Below, one piece after another: positions 43,843 through 58,069 of a stretch of 64,000 nucleotides of DNA (positions are counted from its first letter, which is position 1; each line of letters opens with the position of its first letter). A program made the translations under genes and the position numbers. The notes under the pieces were generated by a model. The model saw only the letters and a program-made list of their open reading frames with translations. It ran no database searches and was not told the DNA's origin. The stretch spans positions 62,001 to 126,000 of the forward strand of contig NZ_JAHKSN010000007.1 of NCBI RefSeq assembly GCF_018863415.1, written 5' to 3'. This DNA comes from Deinococcus aestuarii. GTDB lineage: Bacteria > Deinococcota > Deinococci > Deinococcales > Deinococcaceae.

Positions 43843-44778
43843 TCAGCCCTCCCCGCCGCGCACGAAGCGCACGTAGACGAGCGTGACGGCGAGGCTCACC
43901 GCGAACAGCGCCACGCTGAGGGTCGCCGCGTACCCGAAGTCCAGAAACTCGATGCTCGTGCGGTAGATGTAGACGCCGAGCGTTTCCAGAAGTCCCTGCG
44001 CCGGGGCCTGCTGGATGAACGTGTACGGGATGTCGAACACCTGCACGGCGCTGATCGCCCGGAAGATGAAGGCCACCGCGAGGCTCGGCGCGAGCAGCGG
44101 CAGGATCACCCGCCAGAAGGTCTGCACTCGCGTCGCCCCGTCCACGTCCGCCGCTTCCGTCAGCTCGCGCGGGATGCCCTGAAGGCCGCCCAGCACAATG
44201 AGGGCGACGAAGGAACTCGTCTTCCAGACAATCGTGATCACCATCGCCACGACCGCGAGTCCCGGGGTCGAGAGCCAGCGCAGGGGCTCCCCGACGATGC
44301 CCGCCCGCACCAGCACGTCGTTCACCACCCCGTACTGCCCGTTGAACAGCCAGGCGAAGATCAATCCCGTGATGACGGGCGGCATCGCCCACGGGAGCAG
44401 CAGGGCCACCCGCGCCAGCCCCCGCACCCGGCTCGGCGTGTGGGCGAGCAGCGCCATCGGAATACCGACGAGGAAGGAGCCGCCCACCGTCAGCACCCCG
44501 AAGAAGAGGGTGTTGCGCAGGGCGGTCAGGAAGCGCGGGTCCTGCACCATCTGCGCGTATTGCCCCAACCCGACGAAGGGCGTGCCCGCCCACGGCTCGG
44601 TCAGCTTGTTCACGAACAGGCTGTCGCGGAAGGTCGTCAGCATGGGAAAGAGCAGCACGCCGCACAGCAGCAGGGCGGCGGGGGCCAGGAGGAGGGCGGC
44701 GAGCAGCCCGTCTCCCCCCCGCCTGCGCCGCGACCGGGGAGCGGGGGCCGTGCCGACGTTGCCCGCCTCAGTGCGCAA
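43843..44778 (-). CDS. Sugar ABC transporter permease (MalF type)
   Basis: A 311-residue permease with six helices. The EAA loop is EAADVDGATRVQTFWRVILP. The first helix LLAALLLAPAALLLCGVLLF is preceded by a basic tail RSRRRRGGDG. It lies 18 nt after the binding-protein gene. Together with its partner it forms the channel; a CUT1 ATPase (MsmK/MalK-like) must come from elsewhere. Confidence 0.93.
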   Translation of the reverse strand: MRTEAGNVGTAPAPRSRRRRGGDGLLAALLLAPAALLLCGVLLFPMLTTFRDSLFVNKLTEPWAGTPFVGLGQYAQMVQDPRFLTALRNTLFFGVLTVGGSFLVGIPMALLAHTPSRVRGLARVALLLPWAMPPVITGLIFAWLFNGQYGVVNDVLVRAGIVGEPLRWLSTPGLAVVAMVITIVWKTSSFVALIVLGGLQGIPRELTEAADVDGATRVQTFWRVILPLLAPSLAVAFIFRAISAVQVFDIPYTFIQQAPAQGLLETLGVYIYRTSIEFLDFGYAATLSVALFAVSLAVTLVYVRFVRGGEG

Positions 44779-44796
44779 GACCGGACCTCCCTTCCC

Positions 44797-46029
44797 TCAC
44801 TTCAGCACGCCGCCCAGGTCGCGCTGCATGTCCTTCAGGGCCGCGTCCACCGTCTTGCTGCCCGCGACCGCCGCCGACACGTTGTTGCGGATGATCTCCG
44901 ACACGCGCGGATAGGCGGGCGTGATGGGCCGGGGCCGCGCGCCCGTCACGATGCGGTAGAGGTCCTTGAAGTGCGGGTTGGCGGCGAGCACCGCCCGGTC
45001 GTTGTAGAGGCTGGCGCGCACGGGGAGGTAGGCACCCTTGACCGCCATCTCGCGCTGCACGTCGGCGCTCGCCATGAATTGCAGGAGTTTCGCGGCGGCG
45101 GGCTTGTTCCGGCTGTACGCGCTGACCGCCCACTGCCAGCCGCCCGTGCAGGTGGCGGTGGCGTTCTTGCCGAAGGCGGGCAGGGGGGCCACCCCCACGT
45201 CGCCCTTGACCCGCGTGGGCTGCGGGCTGTTGCCCTGGAAGTGCGCCCAGGCGTAGCTCCAGTTCAGGCCGAAAAGGACGCTGCCCGCCTGGAACTGCTG
45301 GCGCGAGTCGTCGGTCTTCATCTCGGCGCTGGCAGGAGGCGCGATCTTCGTCTTCACCGAGTTCACGAGGAAGCCCAGCCCCTGCCGCCCCGCCGGGCTG
45401 TCCACCGCCCCCACGTTGCCGCCCGCCGTCCACAGCGTTTGCAGGAAGTTGCAGACCGTCCCCTCGATGGGCGCCCCCTGGAAGTTGAAGCCCTGAAGGT
45501 TTCCGCCCTCCGCCTTCTGGATGCGCGCGGCGGTCGTGGCGAGTTCGTCCCAGGTGCGCGGCACCTTCGCGTTGTACTTCGCCAGGAGGTCCTTGCGGTA
45601 GTACAGGAACTGCGCGTCGGTGAAGGCGGGCATCGCGTAGAGCTTGCCCCCCACCGTCGCCGCGTTGATCGGCCCCTTCAGGAAGGCGCGCAGGTAGGCG
45701 TCCTTGCTCGGCAGGTAGGCGTCGAGCGGCTCGGCCCACCCGGCGGCGGCGAAGGTCGCGGTCCGCACCACGTCGATCAGGAAGACGTCGAGGCTGGGGT
45801 CCCGCGCGGCGAGGACGGTCGTGAGGTACTGGTTTTGCGCCTCGCTCGTGGCGCCGCCCGTCTCGATCTTCACCTCGATATTGGGGTTCTGGCGCTCGAA
45901 GCGGTCGAAGAGGGGCTGGAAGATTTCGGGTCGCTGCTGGCTCCCCATGAACACGGTCAGGGTGGTGGGCGCGGCGCTGGCGGCTCCCGTGAGGGCGAGG
46001 AGGGCGGTGAGGGTGAGGCGGGTACGCAT
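44797..46029 (-). CDS. Sugar ABC transporter substrate-binding protein
   Basis: A 410-residue exported binding protein of the CUT1 family. The signal peptide is RLTLTALLALTGAASA; the mature part begins LTVFMGSQQRPEIFQPLF, with NPNIEVKIETGG and LYAMPAFTDAQFLYYRKDLL. The ligand, probably a di- or oligosaccharide, cannot be given. The GGAGG site 8 nt upstream of ATG 46029 supports the start. Upstream, a TTGACA lies at 46086-46081 on the minus strand, but its -10 is poor. Confidence 0.93.
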   Translation of the reverse strand: MRTRLTLTALLALTGAASAAPTTLTVFMGSQQRPEIFQPLFDRFERQNPNIEVKIETGGATSEAQNQYLTTVLAARDPSLDVFLIDVVRTATFAAAGWAEPLDAYLPSKDAYLRAFLKGPINAATVGGKLYAMPAFTDAQFLYYRKDLLAKYNAKVPRTWDELATTAARIQKAEGGNLQGFNFQGAPIEGTVCNFLQTLWTAGGNVGAVDSPAGRQGLGFLVNSVKTKIAPPASAEMKTDDSRQQFQAGSVLFGLNWSYAWAHFQGNSPQPTRVKGDVGVAPLPAFGKNATATCTGGWQWAVSAYSRNKPAAAKLLQFMASADVQREMAVKGAYLPVRASLYNDRAVLAANPHFKDLYRIVTGARPRPITPAYPRVSEIIRNNVSAAVAGSKTVDAALKDMQRDLGGVLK

Positions 46030-46200
46030 GGAAAACCTCCGGTGCTGGGGTGGTGGCCCAGGGGAAAAGACGACCGAATCTGTCAACCATCAGGAACCAG
46101 CAGGCTGCCCCGATGTGCCGGGGTAACGCGAGGAACTGTCGTTGCTCCTCCAGAGTAGAGCGTGCGCGCCCCGCACTCCACCCTCCGGTCCACCTTCGCC

Positions 46201-46773
46201 TCAGAGGTACGCGAGCGACCACTCCGCCCGCCCGTGCCCCAGCCCGGCTTTCAAGAGGGCGAGCCCGTCCGGCGGGGTATCCCGGTGGTGAGGCAGCCCG
46301 GCGGCGAGCGCCTCGAACTCCTCCAGGGGCCGTTTCGCGGGGGGATGGATCACGTCCGAAACGGCGCCCCCTCGCACCCCGTACATCGCCCCGTAGACCT
46401 GCCCGCGCCGCGCGTCCTGGGAGACGGCGACCCGGCCCTCCGGCGTCTCCCCACCTGGTCCGCGCACCAGCCCCTCCAGGGTGGAGACGCCGAGGACGGG
46501 CACGCCCCACGCCCGCCCCAGCCCCAGCGCGTAGCTCGCGCCCACCCGCACCCCCGTGTACGAGCCCGGCCCGGTGCCGATCACGATGCGGTCCGCCCGG
46601 AAGGGGAGCCCGGCCTCCCCGAACATCGCCCGCACCGCGTCGGCGAGGCGTTCGGCGTGGGCGCGGCCCACCTCCTCGGAGAATTGCCGCTCGCCGCCCG
46701 GCCACATGACGGCCAGCGTGAGGAAGGGCGTGGCGGTGTCGAGGGCGAGGGTGACGGGGGGGGCTCCAGGCAT
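46201..46773 (-). CDS. tsaB: tRNA threonylcarbamoyladenosine biosynthesis protein TsaB
   Basis: A 190-residue ASKHA-fold protein that partners TsaD and TsaE in making t6A at position 37 of ANN-decoding tRNAs. Marks: LALDTATPFLTLAV, HAERLADAVRAMF, IVIGTGPGSYTGVRVG and VAVSQDARRGQVYGAMY. The start at 46773 has a TAGAAT box 7 nt upstream (46786-46781), overlapping the alternative ATG 46782. It is divergent from the citrate synthase gene. Confidence 0.93.
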   Translation of the reverse strand: MPGAPPVTLALDTATPFLTLAVMWPGGERQFSEEVGRAHAERLADAVRAMFGEAGLPFRADRIVIGTGPGSYTGVRVGASYALGLGRAWGVPVLGVSTLEGLVRGPGGETPEGRVAVSQDARRGQVYGAMYGVRGGAVSDVIHPPAKRPLEEFEALAAGLPHHRDTPPDGLALLKAGLGHGRAEWSLAYL

Positions 46774-46872
46774 CGCGGGCATTCTAGGCCCGGCCCGCCT
46801 TGTCACCCCTCCAGGAACGTGAGGTTTGCCGCGATCAGCCCCGGCGCGGCCCGGTGGTATGGTGATCGCATC

Positions 46873-48033
<1,161 letters not shown>

Positions 48034-48062
48034 GGCCAGGAGGCAAAAAACCAAAAACGGAG

Positions 48063-48090
48063 GGCCGGAGCTGGGGTGCTCCGGCCTTTT
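48063..48090 (+). terminator. Rho-independent terminator of citrate synthase
   Basis: GGCCGGAGC (48063-48071), loop TGGGGT, GCTCCGGCC (48078-48086), then TTTT: a perfect 9-bp stem with T-run. Confidence 0.93.
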
Positions 48091-48128
48091 GCAGTTTCCT
48101 TTCTCCGTCGGGGAGGACTTCACCCTCC

Positions 48129-48575
<447 letters not shown>

Positions 48576-48651
48576 GCGGGCGAGTATAGAGCGGGTGCCT
48601 ACGGGCGAAACGGCCCGTGGGCACCTTGGAGGAACCCTGCCCCCGTCGCCC

Positions 48652-49641
<990 letters not shown>

Positions 49642-49680
49642 GTGGGGCAGGCTACCACCGGTCCTGGTCAACGGTCCCCC

Positions 49681-50148
49681 TCACGCCTGCAAGGTCAGCG
49701 GCTCCACTCGGACGCCGCCTGCCCCGTTCAGGTGCAGCCACGCGCACGCCACCGGCAGCGAGAAGCGGCGCGGGCCGACCGAGCCGGGGTTGAGGTACGT
49801 CACGCCGTCCCGCTCCTCCACCCTCGGCTGGTGGGTGTGCCCGCTGATGACCAAGCGGATGCCCGCCGCGCCGGGGGAGAGGTCGAGGTCGTTCAGGTCG
49901 TGCAGAATGTATGTTCCTGCGCCTTCAAGCTCGACGAGCAGGGTTTCTGGCAAGTGGGAGAGAGGCGGCGTGCGGTCCACGTTCCCGCGCACGGTGTGGA
50001 CGGGGCCGGGGGTCGCCTCCCGTAGGGCGGTCAAGACCTCCGCCCTCCCCACGTCTCCCGCGTGGAGCACGGCATCCGCCTTCCGTGCCAGGGCCAGCAC
50101 CTCCGGCCGCAGCAGCCCGTGGGTGTCGGAGAGGACGAGGACGCGCAT
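49681..50148 (-). CDS. YfcE/MJ0936-family metallophosphodiesterase
   Basis: A 155-residue calcineurin-like phosphoesterase. All metal motifs are visible: LSDTHG (residues 6-11), HAGDVG (about 29-34), RGNVDRT (about 54-60) and SGHTHQPRVE (about 101), with LNPGSVGPRR after. It cleaves phosphodiesters in vitro in related proteins; the cell substrate is not known. A TAGACT box lies 6 nt before the ATG. Confidence 0.92.
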   Translation of the reverse strand: MRVLVLSDTHGLLRPEVLALARKADAVLHAGDVGRAEVLTALREATPGPVHTVRGNVDRTPPLSHLPETLLVELEGAGTYILHDLNDLDLSPGAAGIRLVISGHTHQPRVEERDGVTYLNPGSVGPRRFSLPVACAWLHLNGAGGVRVEPLTLQA

Positions 50149-50218
50149 GGGGGAAGTCTAGAGGGTGGAAGGAGAACGGAGGCCCAACCTCCAGACAGCC
50201 CCAGTTTCACCGGGCAAG

Positions 50219-50243
50219 AAAAACGCCCCCCGTGAGGAGGGCG
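50219..50243 (-). terminator. Rho-independent terminator of the Thr-rich secreted gene
   Basis: On the minus strand CGCCCTCC, loop TCAC, GGGGGGCG then TTTTT: 8 bp with one G-T pair. It lies 20 nt after the stop of the gene at 50264-50887. Confidence 0.9.
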
Positions 50244-50263
50244 CCATCGTCCGAGGGTCCCGC

Positions 50264-50887
<624 letters not shown>

Positions 50888-50986
50888 AGCGAGTCGCATC
50901 TTAAGACGCTAGCCTGGCGGGCGTCCACCGACCCCCACCCCCTGTAAAGGGCCCTTAAAGGGACTGTAAAGGAGCTCACCTTCACC

Positions 50987-52624
<1,638 letters not shown>

Positions 52625-52666
52625 GCGGGAGGGGGCCCGCCCCAGACACGGGACCGGACAACGAAG

Positions 52667-52691
52667 AGGCCCGCCATTTCCGGCGGGCTTT
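52667..52691 (+). terminator. Terminator of the propeller gene
   Basis: GCCCGCC (52669-52675), loop ATTTCC, GGCGGGC (52682-52688), followed by TTTGTT; AG/CT extend the stem. Confidence 0.85.
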
Positions 52692-52864
52692 GTTCGTGAT
52701 GGGTGGGAGGACCGGGCTTCAGGTCGCCAGGGGCTTCGAGCGGGTGTCTTTCCAGATGCCGCGACTTCCGGCCCGGAGGGTCCCGGCACGCGGCCGGGGG
52801 ACGTGGGGGGGATGGGGACGGGCGGGCACGGCGGGGCGGGGGGGGGGCGTTGACATGGGGGGCC

Positions 52865-54187
52865 TCAGCGGTAGGTGTCCACGAACGCGGCGACGTTGAG
52901 CGTGCCCGCGCCGAGTTTGCTCTTGAAGGTCGGGTCGAGGTGGGCTCTGGCGGTGGCGCGCAGGTCAGTGACCAGCCGGGCGGGGCTGGTGACCCCCGCC
53001 GACATCGCCAGGGCGAGGGCGCCCGACACGGCGGGGGCGGCGAAGGAGGTCCCGGTCGCGCGGGCCACCTGATTGCCCGGGAAGGTGGTGAGGATCTCCT
53101 CGCCGGGGGCGGTCAGGCTCATGTTGGCGCCGTAGTTCGTGAAGTCCGACTTGTACAGCCCCGGGCCCACGCTGCCCACCGCCAGCAGACCGCTGCTCGC
53201 CGGGAAGGTCAGGCTGCCCACGTTCCGGGCGGGGTAGACCATGCCCTCGGTCCCGTCGTTGCCGCTGGAATTCACCACGAGCACCCCCTGGGCGAGCGCC
53301 CCGGCGATCACCGTGTTCAGGGCGACGGAGTCGCCAGCGGCGCCCAGCGAGAGGTTGATCACCCGGGCGCCGCTGGCGACGGCCCGGTCGATGGCCTGCA
53401 CCACCCGCGACACCGGGGCGCTGCCGTCGGGGCCGAGCACCCGCAGGGGCACGATCTTCGCGTTCGGGGCGATTTGCAAGATCACGCCCGTCACCGCCGT
53501 GCCGTGCCCGTACTTGGCGCCCCCGCTCTGTTCTTCTTGCGGCACGGCGTCCCCGTCCACGTAGTCCCAGCCGGAGGCCGCGTCGATCCGGCCCTGGAGC
53601 AGGGTGTGGCCCAGGTCCACGCCCGTGTCGAGTACCGCGACCCTCACGCCCAGGCCGCGCTCGGGAACGAGCTGCTGGGCCTGGGGCAGCCCGAGGGCGC
53701 TCCAGTAGGCCACCGCGCGGTCCCAGTCGGCGGCAGGCAGGATGTTCGCCCCGCCCGCCCAGGCATTGATCCCTCCGGCCCACGCGTTGATCCCCCCGGC
53801 CCAGGCGTTGATGCCCAGCCCGCTCGCCTGGGGATCACCCGGCGCACTCAGCCTCACGTCGGCTTCGACCGTCATCGTCTGGACTCCCAGCGCCCGCAGG
53901 CTCTGGCCGCTCAGGCCCGTTCCCGCCGTCTGGTGGTCCTGGCCGGGCAGCGAGAGGATGGCGTACCCGGCCGCCGGGTCGAAGCTCAGAATCTGCGCCC
54001 CGGGCGTGGCGGCCAGGATCGCCTCACGTGTCACTGACTGTTGGATTCGCAGGGTGGCGATGCGGTGGTCCCCGCCCGCCGTCGCGGCCGAGTCCTGCGC
54101 GGGCGCGGCGGGCGCGCCGCACGAGGTGATCGCCAGGGTCGTCATCACCAGCGCGAGGCAGGAGAGGGTTCGGGCTTTGGTCTGCAT
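52865..54187 (-). CDS. Subtilisin-family serine protease lipoprotein with INAWAGG repeats
   Basis: A 440-residue S8 protease. A lipobox LAITSCGAP places a lipidated Cys near residue 23; a propeptide-like region spans 30-125. The triad is Asp in VAVLDTGVD, His in YGHGTAVTG and Ser in GTSFAAPAVSG, with the oxyanion Asn in NSSGNDG. Between propeptide and protease lies a repeat, INAWAGG three times (about residues 127-148). The GGAGG site just upstream supports ATG 54187. It is tail to tail with the propeller gene. Confidence 0.93.
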   Translation of the reverse strand: MQTKARTLSCLALVMTTLAITSCGAPAAPAQDSAATAGGDHRIATLRIQQSVTREAILAATPGAQILSFDPAAGYAILSLPGQDHQTAGTGLSGQSLRALGVQTMTVEADVRLSAPGDPQASGLGINAWAGGINAWAGGINAWAGGANILPAADWDRAVAYWSALGLPQAQQLVPERGLGVRVAVLDTGVDLGHTLLQGRIDAASGWDYVDGDAVPQEEQSGGAKYGHGTAVTGVILQIAPNAKIVPLRVLGPDGSAPVSRVVQAIDRAVASGARVINLSLGAAGDSVALNTVIAGALAQGVLVVNSSGNDGTEGMVYPARNVGSLTFPASSGLLAVGSVGPGLYKSDFTNYGANMSLTAPGEEILTTFPGNQVARATGTSFAAPAVSGALALAMSAGVTSPARLVTDLRATARAHLDPTFKSKLGAGTLNVAAFVDTYR

Positions 54188-54622
54188 GGTCGGTCCTCCT
54201 TGGAGCTGAGCGTGGGTCTTTCCCGGGCTCACGCCTTCATGGAAAAGAGTCTGGGCCCGTCGTGTGACTCCCCCGTGACTTCCCGGCCGTGCGGCGGGGC
54301 CCCCCGGCGGGTGGATTCGACCCGCCCAGGGCCCTCCCCCCGCGCCCCCGTTTCGGCCCGCCTGTTCATCTGGCTGTCACACAAGGCGTGGTCCCGGCGA
54401 CCGGAGACGCGGGCCAGCGCGGGTGGGCCGCGCAGGGAGAGACCGACCGGCCGACCCGGTGGACGTTCTTCTCCTCCCGTCCGGGGCCAAGGCGCGGCGG
54501 ACGGGGGACGGGCCGACCTGATCCTGAAGAACGCCGTCGCGGGCGCCCGGGAGGAGACCGGCGCCCGCACGGGTGGGGGAGGTGCTGGCTTACGGCCCCC
54601 GGCCGTCTTCCGGGGGTCCCGG
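54188..54622. other. Non-coding gap of 435 nt with hairpins
   Basis: Contains the ribosome site and start region of the protease gene, then no credible gene. Perfect hairpins: GGCGGGT/ACCCGCC (54306-54326) and GCGGGCGCC/GGCGCCCGC (54539-54568), the latter near the stop of the signalling operon (minus strand) and a possible terminator without T-run. Confidence 0.5.
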
Positions 54623-57600
54623 TCAGGCCGAACCGGCGCAGACCCGGTCGCGTCCGGAATGCTTGGCCTGGTAGAGACGCTCGTCCGCCACCGAGATCAG
54701 GCGCTCGTGGTTGGGGCTGTGCGCGGCGGCGGCGACGCCGATGGAGAGGGTCACCCTCAGGTGGGGGTGGATCTGCGACCAGTCGAAGGCGTGGACGAGG
54801 GCCCGGACCCGCTCGCAGATGCGCTGGCCCTGGTGGAGTTCGGTGCCGGGAAAGACGAGCAGGAATTCCTCCCCGCCGTAGCGCCCGACGGCGCCCGGGG
54901 ACCGCACCGCCTCCCGGAAGAGCCCGGCGATGGTCCGCAGCACCTGGTCGCCGACGAGGTGCGAGAACTGGTCGTTGATCCCCTTGAAGTGGTCCACGTC
55001 GGCCATCGCCACGCACAGCGGCCGCCCCTGGACCCGGCCCTGGAGGAACTCGTGTTGCAGCAGACCCTCGATGTGGCGGCGGTTGAACAGCCCGGTCAGA
55101 CCGTCTTCCGACAGTTGCCGCTCCAGCAACCGGGACTGCTCCTCGAGCATGTTCACCAGGCTGCTCTTCTCGCTGTTGACCCGCTCCAGCGCCTCGTTGG
55201 CGCTTGCCAGCTCGATGGTCCGCAGGCGGTAGATCTGCGCCTCGGCCTTGGCCCGCTCGACATCGAGCTGGGTCATCAGGGCGCGGGTCTTGAGGGCCGC
55301 CGTGTGGTTGAAGATCTCGCGCTCGACCTCGTGGTGGCGCCGGTAGAGTTCGAACGCCTCCTGGTGACGGCCTTCTTGCGCGCACAGCTCGGAGAGGCCC
55401 AGGTAGACCGGAAGCTGCAACTCGCGCAGCTCCAGCTCCCGCGCCTGCCGCAGGGCCTCCTCGTAGGACGCCCGGGCCAGGGTGAGGTCCCCGGCCTGGT
55501 GGTGCACCCCGCCGAGCTCGAAGTGGTGCCAGGCCTCGTAGGTGGTGAGGCCCTCGGCCCGGGCGTCCGCGATGGCCTGCGCGAGCAGGGCCCGGCCTGC
55601 CTCCGGGTCACCCAGCCGCGCCGCCGCCTTGCCCGCGACGGACAGCGCCCGGTTTTTCTCGGGGAGGTTGCCCGTCTCCTCGGCGAGCGCTACGGCGGCC
55701 TGCGCCGACCGGGCCGCCCGCTCGATCTCGCCGAGGTCGAAGGCGATGTTCGCCCGGGTGTTGAGCGCGCGGGTGTGCGCCCTCACGTCCCCGGCCGCGC
55801 GGTAGAGGCCCAGGCTCTCCTCCACGAGTTGCCGGGCCTTGGTCAGGTCGCGCCCCTGGGAACTCAGGGTGGCGAGGTTGTGCAGGCAGTGCGCCTCCCG
55901 CAGCCGGTCGCCCTCCTCACGCGCGATCCGCAGCACGACCGCGAGGTGGTCGGCGGCCTTGTCGTACTCGTGCAGGCTGCTGTACACCCCCGCGATGAAG
56001 TTCGCGCAGTCGGCCTGCATGGCCCGGTCCCCGGTCAGGATGGCGAGGTCCAGCCCCTGCGAGAGGTGCCCCAGCGCCGCCTCGTACGCCCCCTCGACGA
56101 AGCGGTAAAAGCCCACCGTGCGGTGCGCCGCGCCCAGCACCCGCTCGTCGCTCGCCCCGCGCGTGAGGTCCAGCCCCCGCTCGGCCAGCCCGGCGCCGGT
56201 CTTGGGATCGCTCTGCCGCAATGCCCAGGCCTGCTCCAGCAGCGCCAGCCCCTCCCGGTGTTCGGGGGAGGCGGCCCCGGCGGGCGGCGCGTGCGGGGCC
56301 GGGGTCAGGGTGCGGGGCAGCAGCAGGGGGGCGAGCGAGGTCTGGTTGCTGGCGACGAGCGCGAGCAGCCGGTCGACCACCTCCGCGTCGAAGTGCACCC
56401 CCGAGAGGCGCCGGATCTCCGCCAGCGCGTCTTCCACGGCCCAGGCCTCCTTGTAGGGCCGCTCGCTCGTCAGGGCGTCGAACACGTCGGCGACCGCCAC
56501 GATCCGCCCGGTGACGGGGATCGCGCTGCCCCTCAGCCCGCGCGGGTAGCCGCTGCCGTCCCAGCGCTCGTGGTGGGTCAGGGCGATCTCCTCGGCCATG
56601 CGCAGCAGCCGCGACGTGCTGCCCTCCAGCACCTTGGCCCCGATCACGGTGTGCAGCTTCATGCGCTCGAACTCCTCGGGGGTGTAGCGCCCGTTCTTGA
56701 GCAGCACGTCGTCGCCCACCCCGATCTTGCCGATGTCGTGCAGCCGCGCCGCCCAGCGGAGCAAGTCCACCTCCTCGGGCGGCAGGCCGAGCGACTGCGC
56801 GAGCCACGCGCTGAGTTCCCCCACCCGGCGGGTGTGCTGCCCGGTGCGGTCGTCGCGGTACTCGGCGGCCATGCCGAGCCGGGTCACGATCTCGATCTGC
56901 ACGGCCTCCAGCTCGGCGGTGCGCACCCGCACGGTCTCCTCGGCCGCCAGCCGGGCGTGCTGCGAGGCGTCCCCGAGCTGGCGGTACATCTCGGCCTCGC
57001 GCCGGGCCCGCTCGGCCTCGAAGCGGGCCGTCAGCGACTGGGCCTGCCGCTCGCTCTCCTCGGTGAACAGCTCGCGCTCCAGGTCCCGGAAGGCGCGCAG
57101 GTAGGGGTAGGCCTCGGCCCCCCGCCCCCGCGCCTCCAGGCCGGTGAAGAGCGCCTCGAGGATGCTGAGCCGGGAGGCGTGCAGCCCGTGGGCCGTGGCG
57201 AGGGTGAGGGCCGCGCGCAGGTGAGCGGCGGCGGCGTCCGGCTCCCCCCGGCGAAACTCCAGCCGCCCCAGGCTGAGCAGGGCGCCCATCCGGCCCTGCA
57301 CGTCCCCGGCCTCCTCGGCCCAGAAGAGCGACTGGCGGAACATCCCCGAGGCGCTCTCCACGTCGCCGCCCTCCAGATGCACCTGCCCGAGGTTGTCGTG
57401 CAGGTCGGTGAGGTGCCGGGTGAGGCCCTCGCGCCGCGCCCGCTCGATGGCGTGATGCAGGGTCCGCGCCGCCCGGTCGTGGTCGCCGAGGTCCTTGTGG
57501 GCGAGCCCCAGCATCCCCAGGGCGCCGAGCTCGGTCTCGAGGTCGCCGCAGCCCCGCGCGGTCTCGAGGCCGCCCTCCAGAAAGGGCAGCGCCTGGGCGG

Positions 57601-58069
57601 CCTGCCCCAGGGTCAGGAAGGTGTGGCCGATGTTCACCCGGCACGCCGCGCGCAGCTCCGCCGGGATTTCCAGGTACTGCTCGCCGAGCTGCTGGCACTG
57701 GGAGAGCGCCGCGAGCGCCTCGGCGTGGGCGCCCAGGTTCGCCCACAGCATCCCGAGGTTGTTCAGGCACTCGGCCTGCCCCACCCGGTCACCGCCCCGG
57801 GCCCGCAGCTCGGCCTCGCGCCCCTGCGCCGTGGCGGCCGCGCGAAACTGCCCCGAACGCTGGGCGGCGGCGGCGAGCAGCGAGAGGGCCTCGACCTCCC
57901 GGCCGTCCTCGCCCGCCTCGCGCGCCGCCTCCGCGTAGGCCCGCGCCGCCTCCACGAGGTCGGTGTCCGGCCCCCCGGCGGCCAGCGCCGCGCAGCGCTC
58001 GGCGTGCCCGGCGAGGTCGCCGCCCGGGAGGGCCGCGGGCCCGGCCACCTCAGTCCCGCGCGTGGACAT
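54623..58069 (-). CDS. TPR - HD-GYP - TPR - GGDEF signalling protein
   Basis: A 1148-residue cytoplasmic protein with no membrane helix. Order: TPR repeats (about 25-340), a coiled coil (about 345-395), an HD-GYP phosphodiesterase (about 400-580) with [19 protein letters not shown] near 442 and [11 protein letters not shown] near 507; a second TPR block (about 610-945); a coiled coil with [17 protein letters not shown]; and a GGDEF cyclase (about 985-1148) with [20 protein letters not shown] and GGEEF near 1063. No RxxD inhibitory site precedes GGEEF. It could both make and break c-di-GMP, with TPRs as sensors or docking surfaces. It overlaps the upstream gene by 20 nt. Confidence 0.93.
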   Translation of the reverse strand: MSTRGTEVAGPAALPGGDLAGHAERCAALAAGGPDTDLVEAARAYAEAAREAGEDGREVEALSLLAAAAQRSGQFRAAATAQGREAELRARGGDRVGQAECLNNLGMLWANLGAHAEALAALSQCQQLGEQYLEIPAELRAACRVNIGHTFLTLGQAAQALPFLEGGLETARGCGDLETELGALGMLGLAHKDLGDHDRAARTLHHAIERARREGLTRHLTDLHDNLGQVHLEGGDVESASGMFRQSLFWAEEAGDVQGRMGALLSLGRLEFRRGEPDAAAAHLRAALTLATAHGLHASRLSILEALFTGLEARGRGAEAYPYLRAFRDLERELFTEESERQAQSLTARFEAERARREAEMYRQLGDASQHARLAAEETVRVRTAELEAVQIEIVTRLGMAAEYRDDRTGQHTRRVGELSAWLAQSLGLPPEEVDLLRWAARLHDIGKIGVGDDVLLKNGRYTPEEFERMKLHTVIGAKVLEGSTSRLLRMAEEIALTHHERWDGSGYPRGLRGSAIPVTGRIVAVADVFDALTSERPYKEAWAVEDALAEIRRLSGVHFDAEVVDRLLALVASNQTSLAPLLLPRTLTPAPHAPPAGAASPEHREGLALLEQAWALRQSDPKTGAGLAERGLDLTRGASDERVLGAAHRTVGFYRFVEGAYEAALGHLSQGLDLAILTGDRAMQADCANFIAGVYSSLHEYDKAADHLAVVLRIAREEGDRLREAHCLHNLATLSSQGRDLTKARQLVEESLGLYRAAGDVRAHTRALNTRANIAFDLGEIERAARSAQAAVALAEETGNLPEKNRALSVAGKAAARLGDPEAGRALLAQAIADARAEGLTTYEAWHHFELGGVHHQAGDLTLARASYEEALRQARELELRELQLPVYLGLSELCAQEGRHQEAFELYRRHHEVEREIFNHTAALKTRALMTQLDVERAKAEAQIYRLRTIELASANEALERVNSEKSSLVNMLEEQSRLLERQLSEDGLTGLFNRRHIEGLLQHEFLQGRVQGRPLCVAMADVDHFKGINDQFSHLVGDQVLRTIAGLFREAVRSPGAVGRYGGEEFLLVFPGTELHQGQRICERVRALVHAFDWSQIHPHLRVTLSIGVAAAAHSPNHERLISVADERLYQAKHSGRDRVCAGSA

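Noticed and set aside
43663..46158. An 831-codon plus-strand frame over the ABC transporter genes
   Set aside because: Antisense shadow of three clear transporter genes; composition and lack of motifs show it is not a protein.
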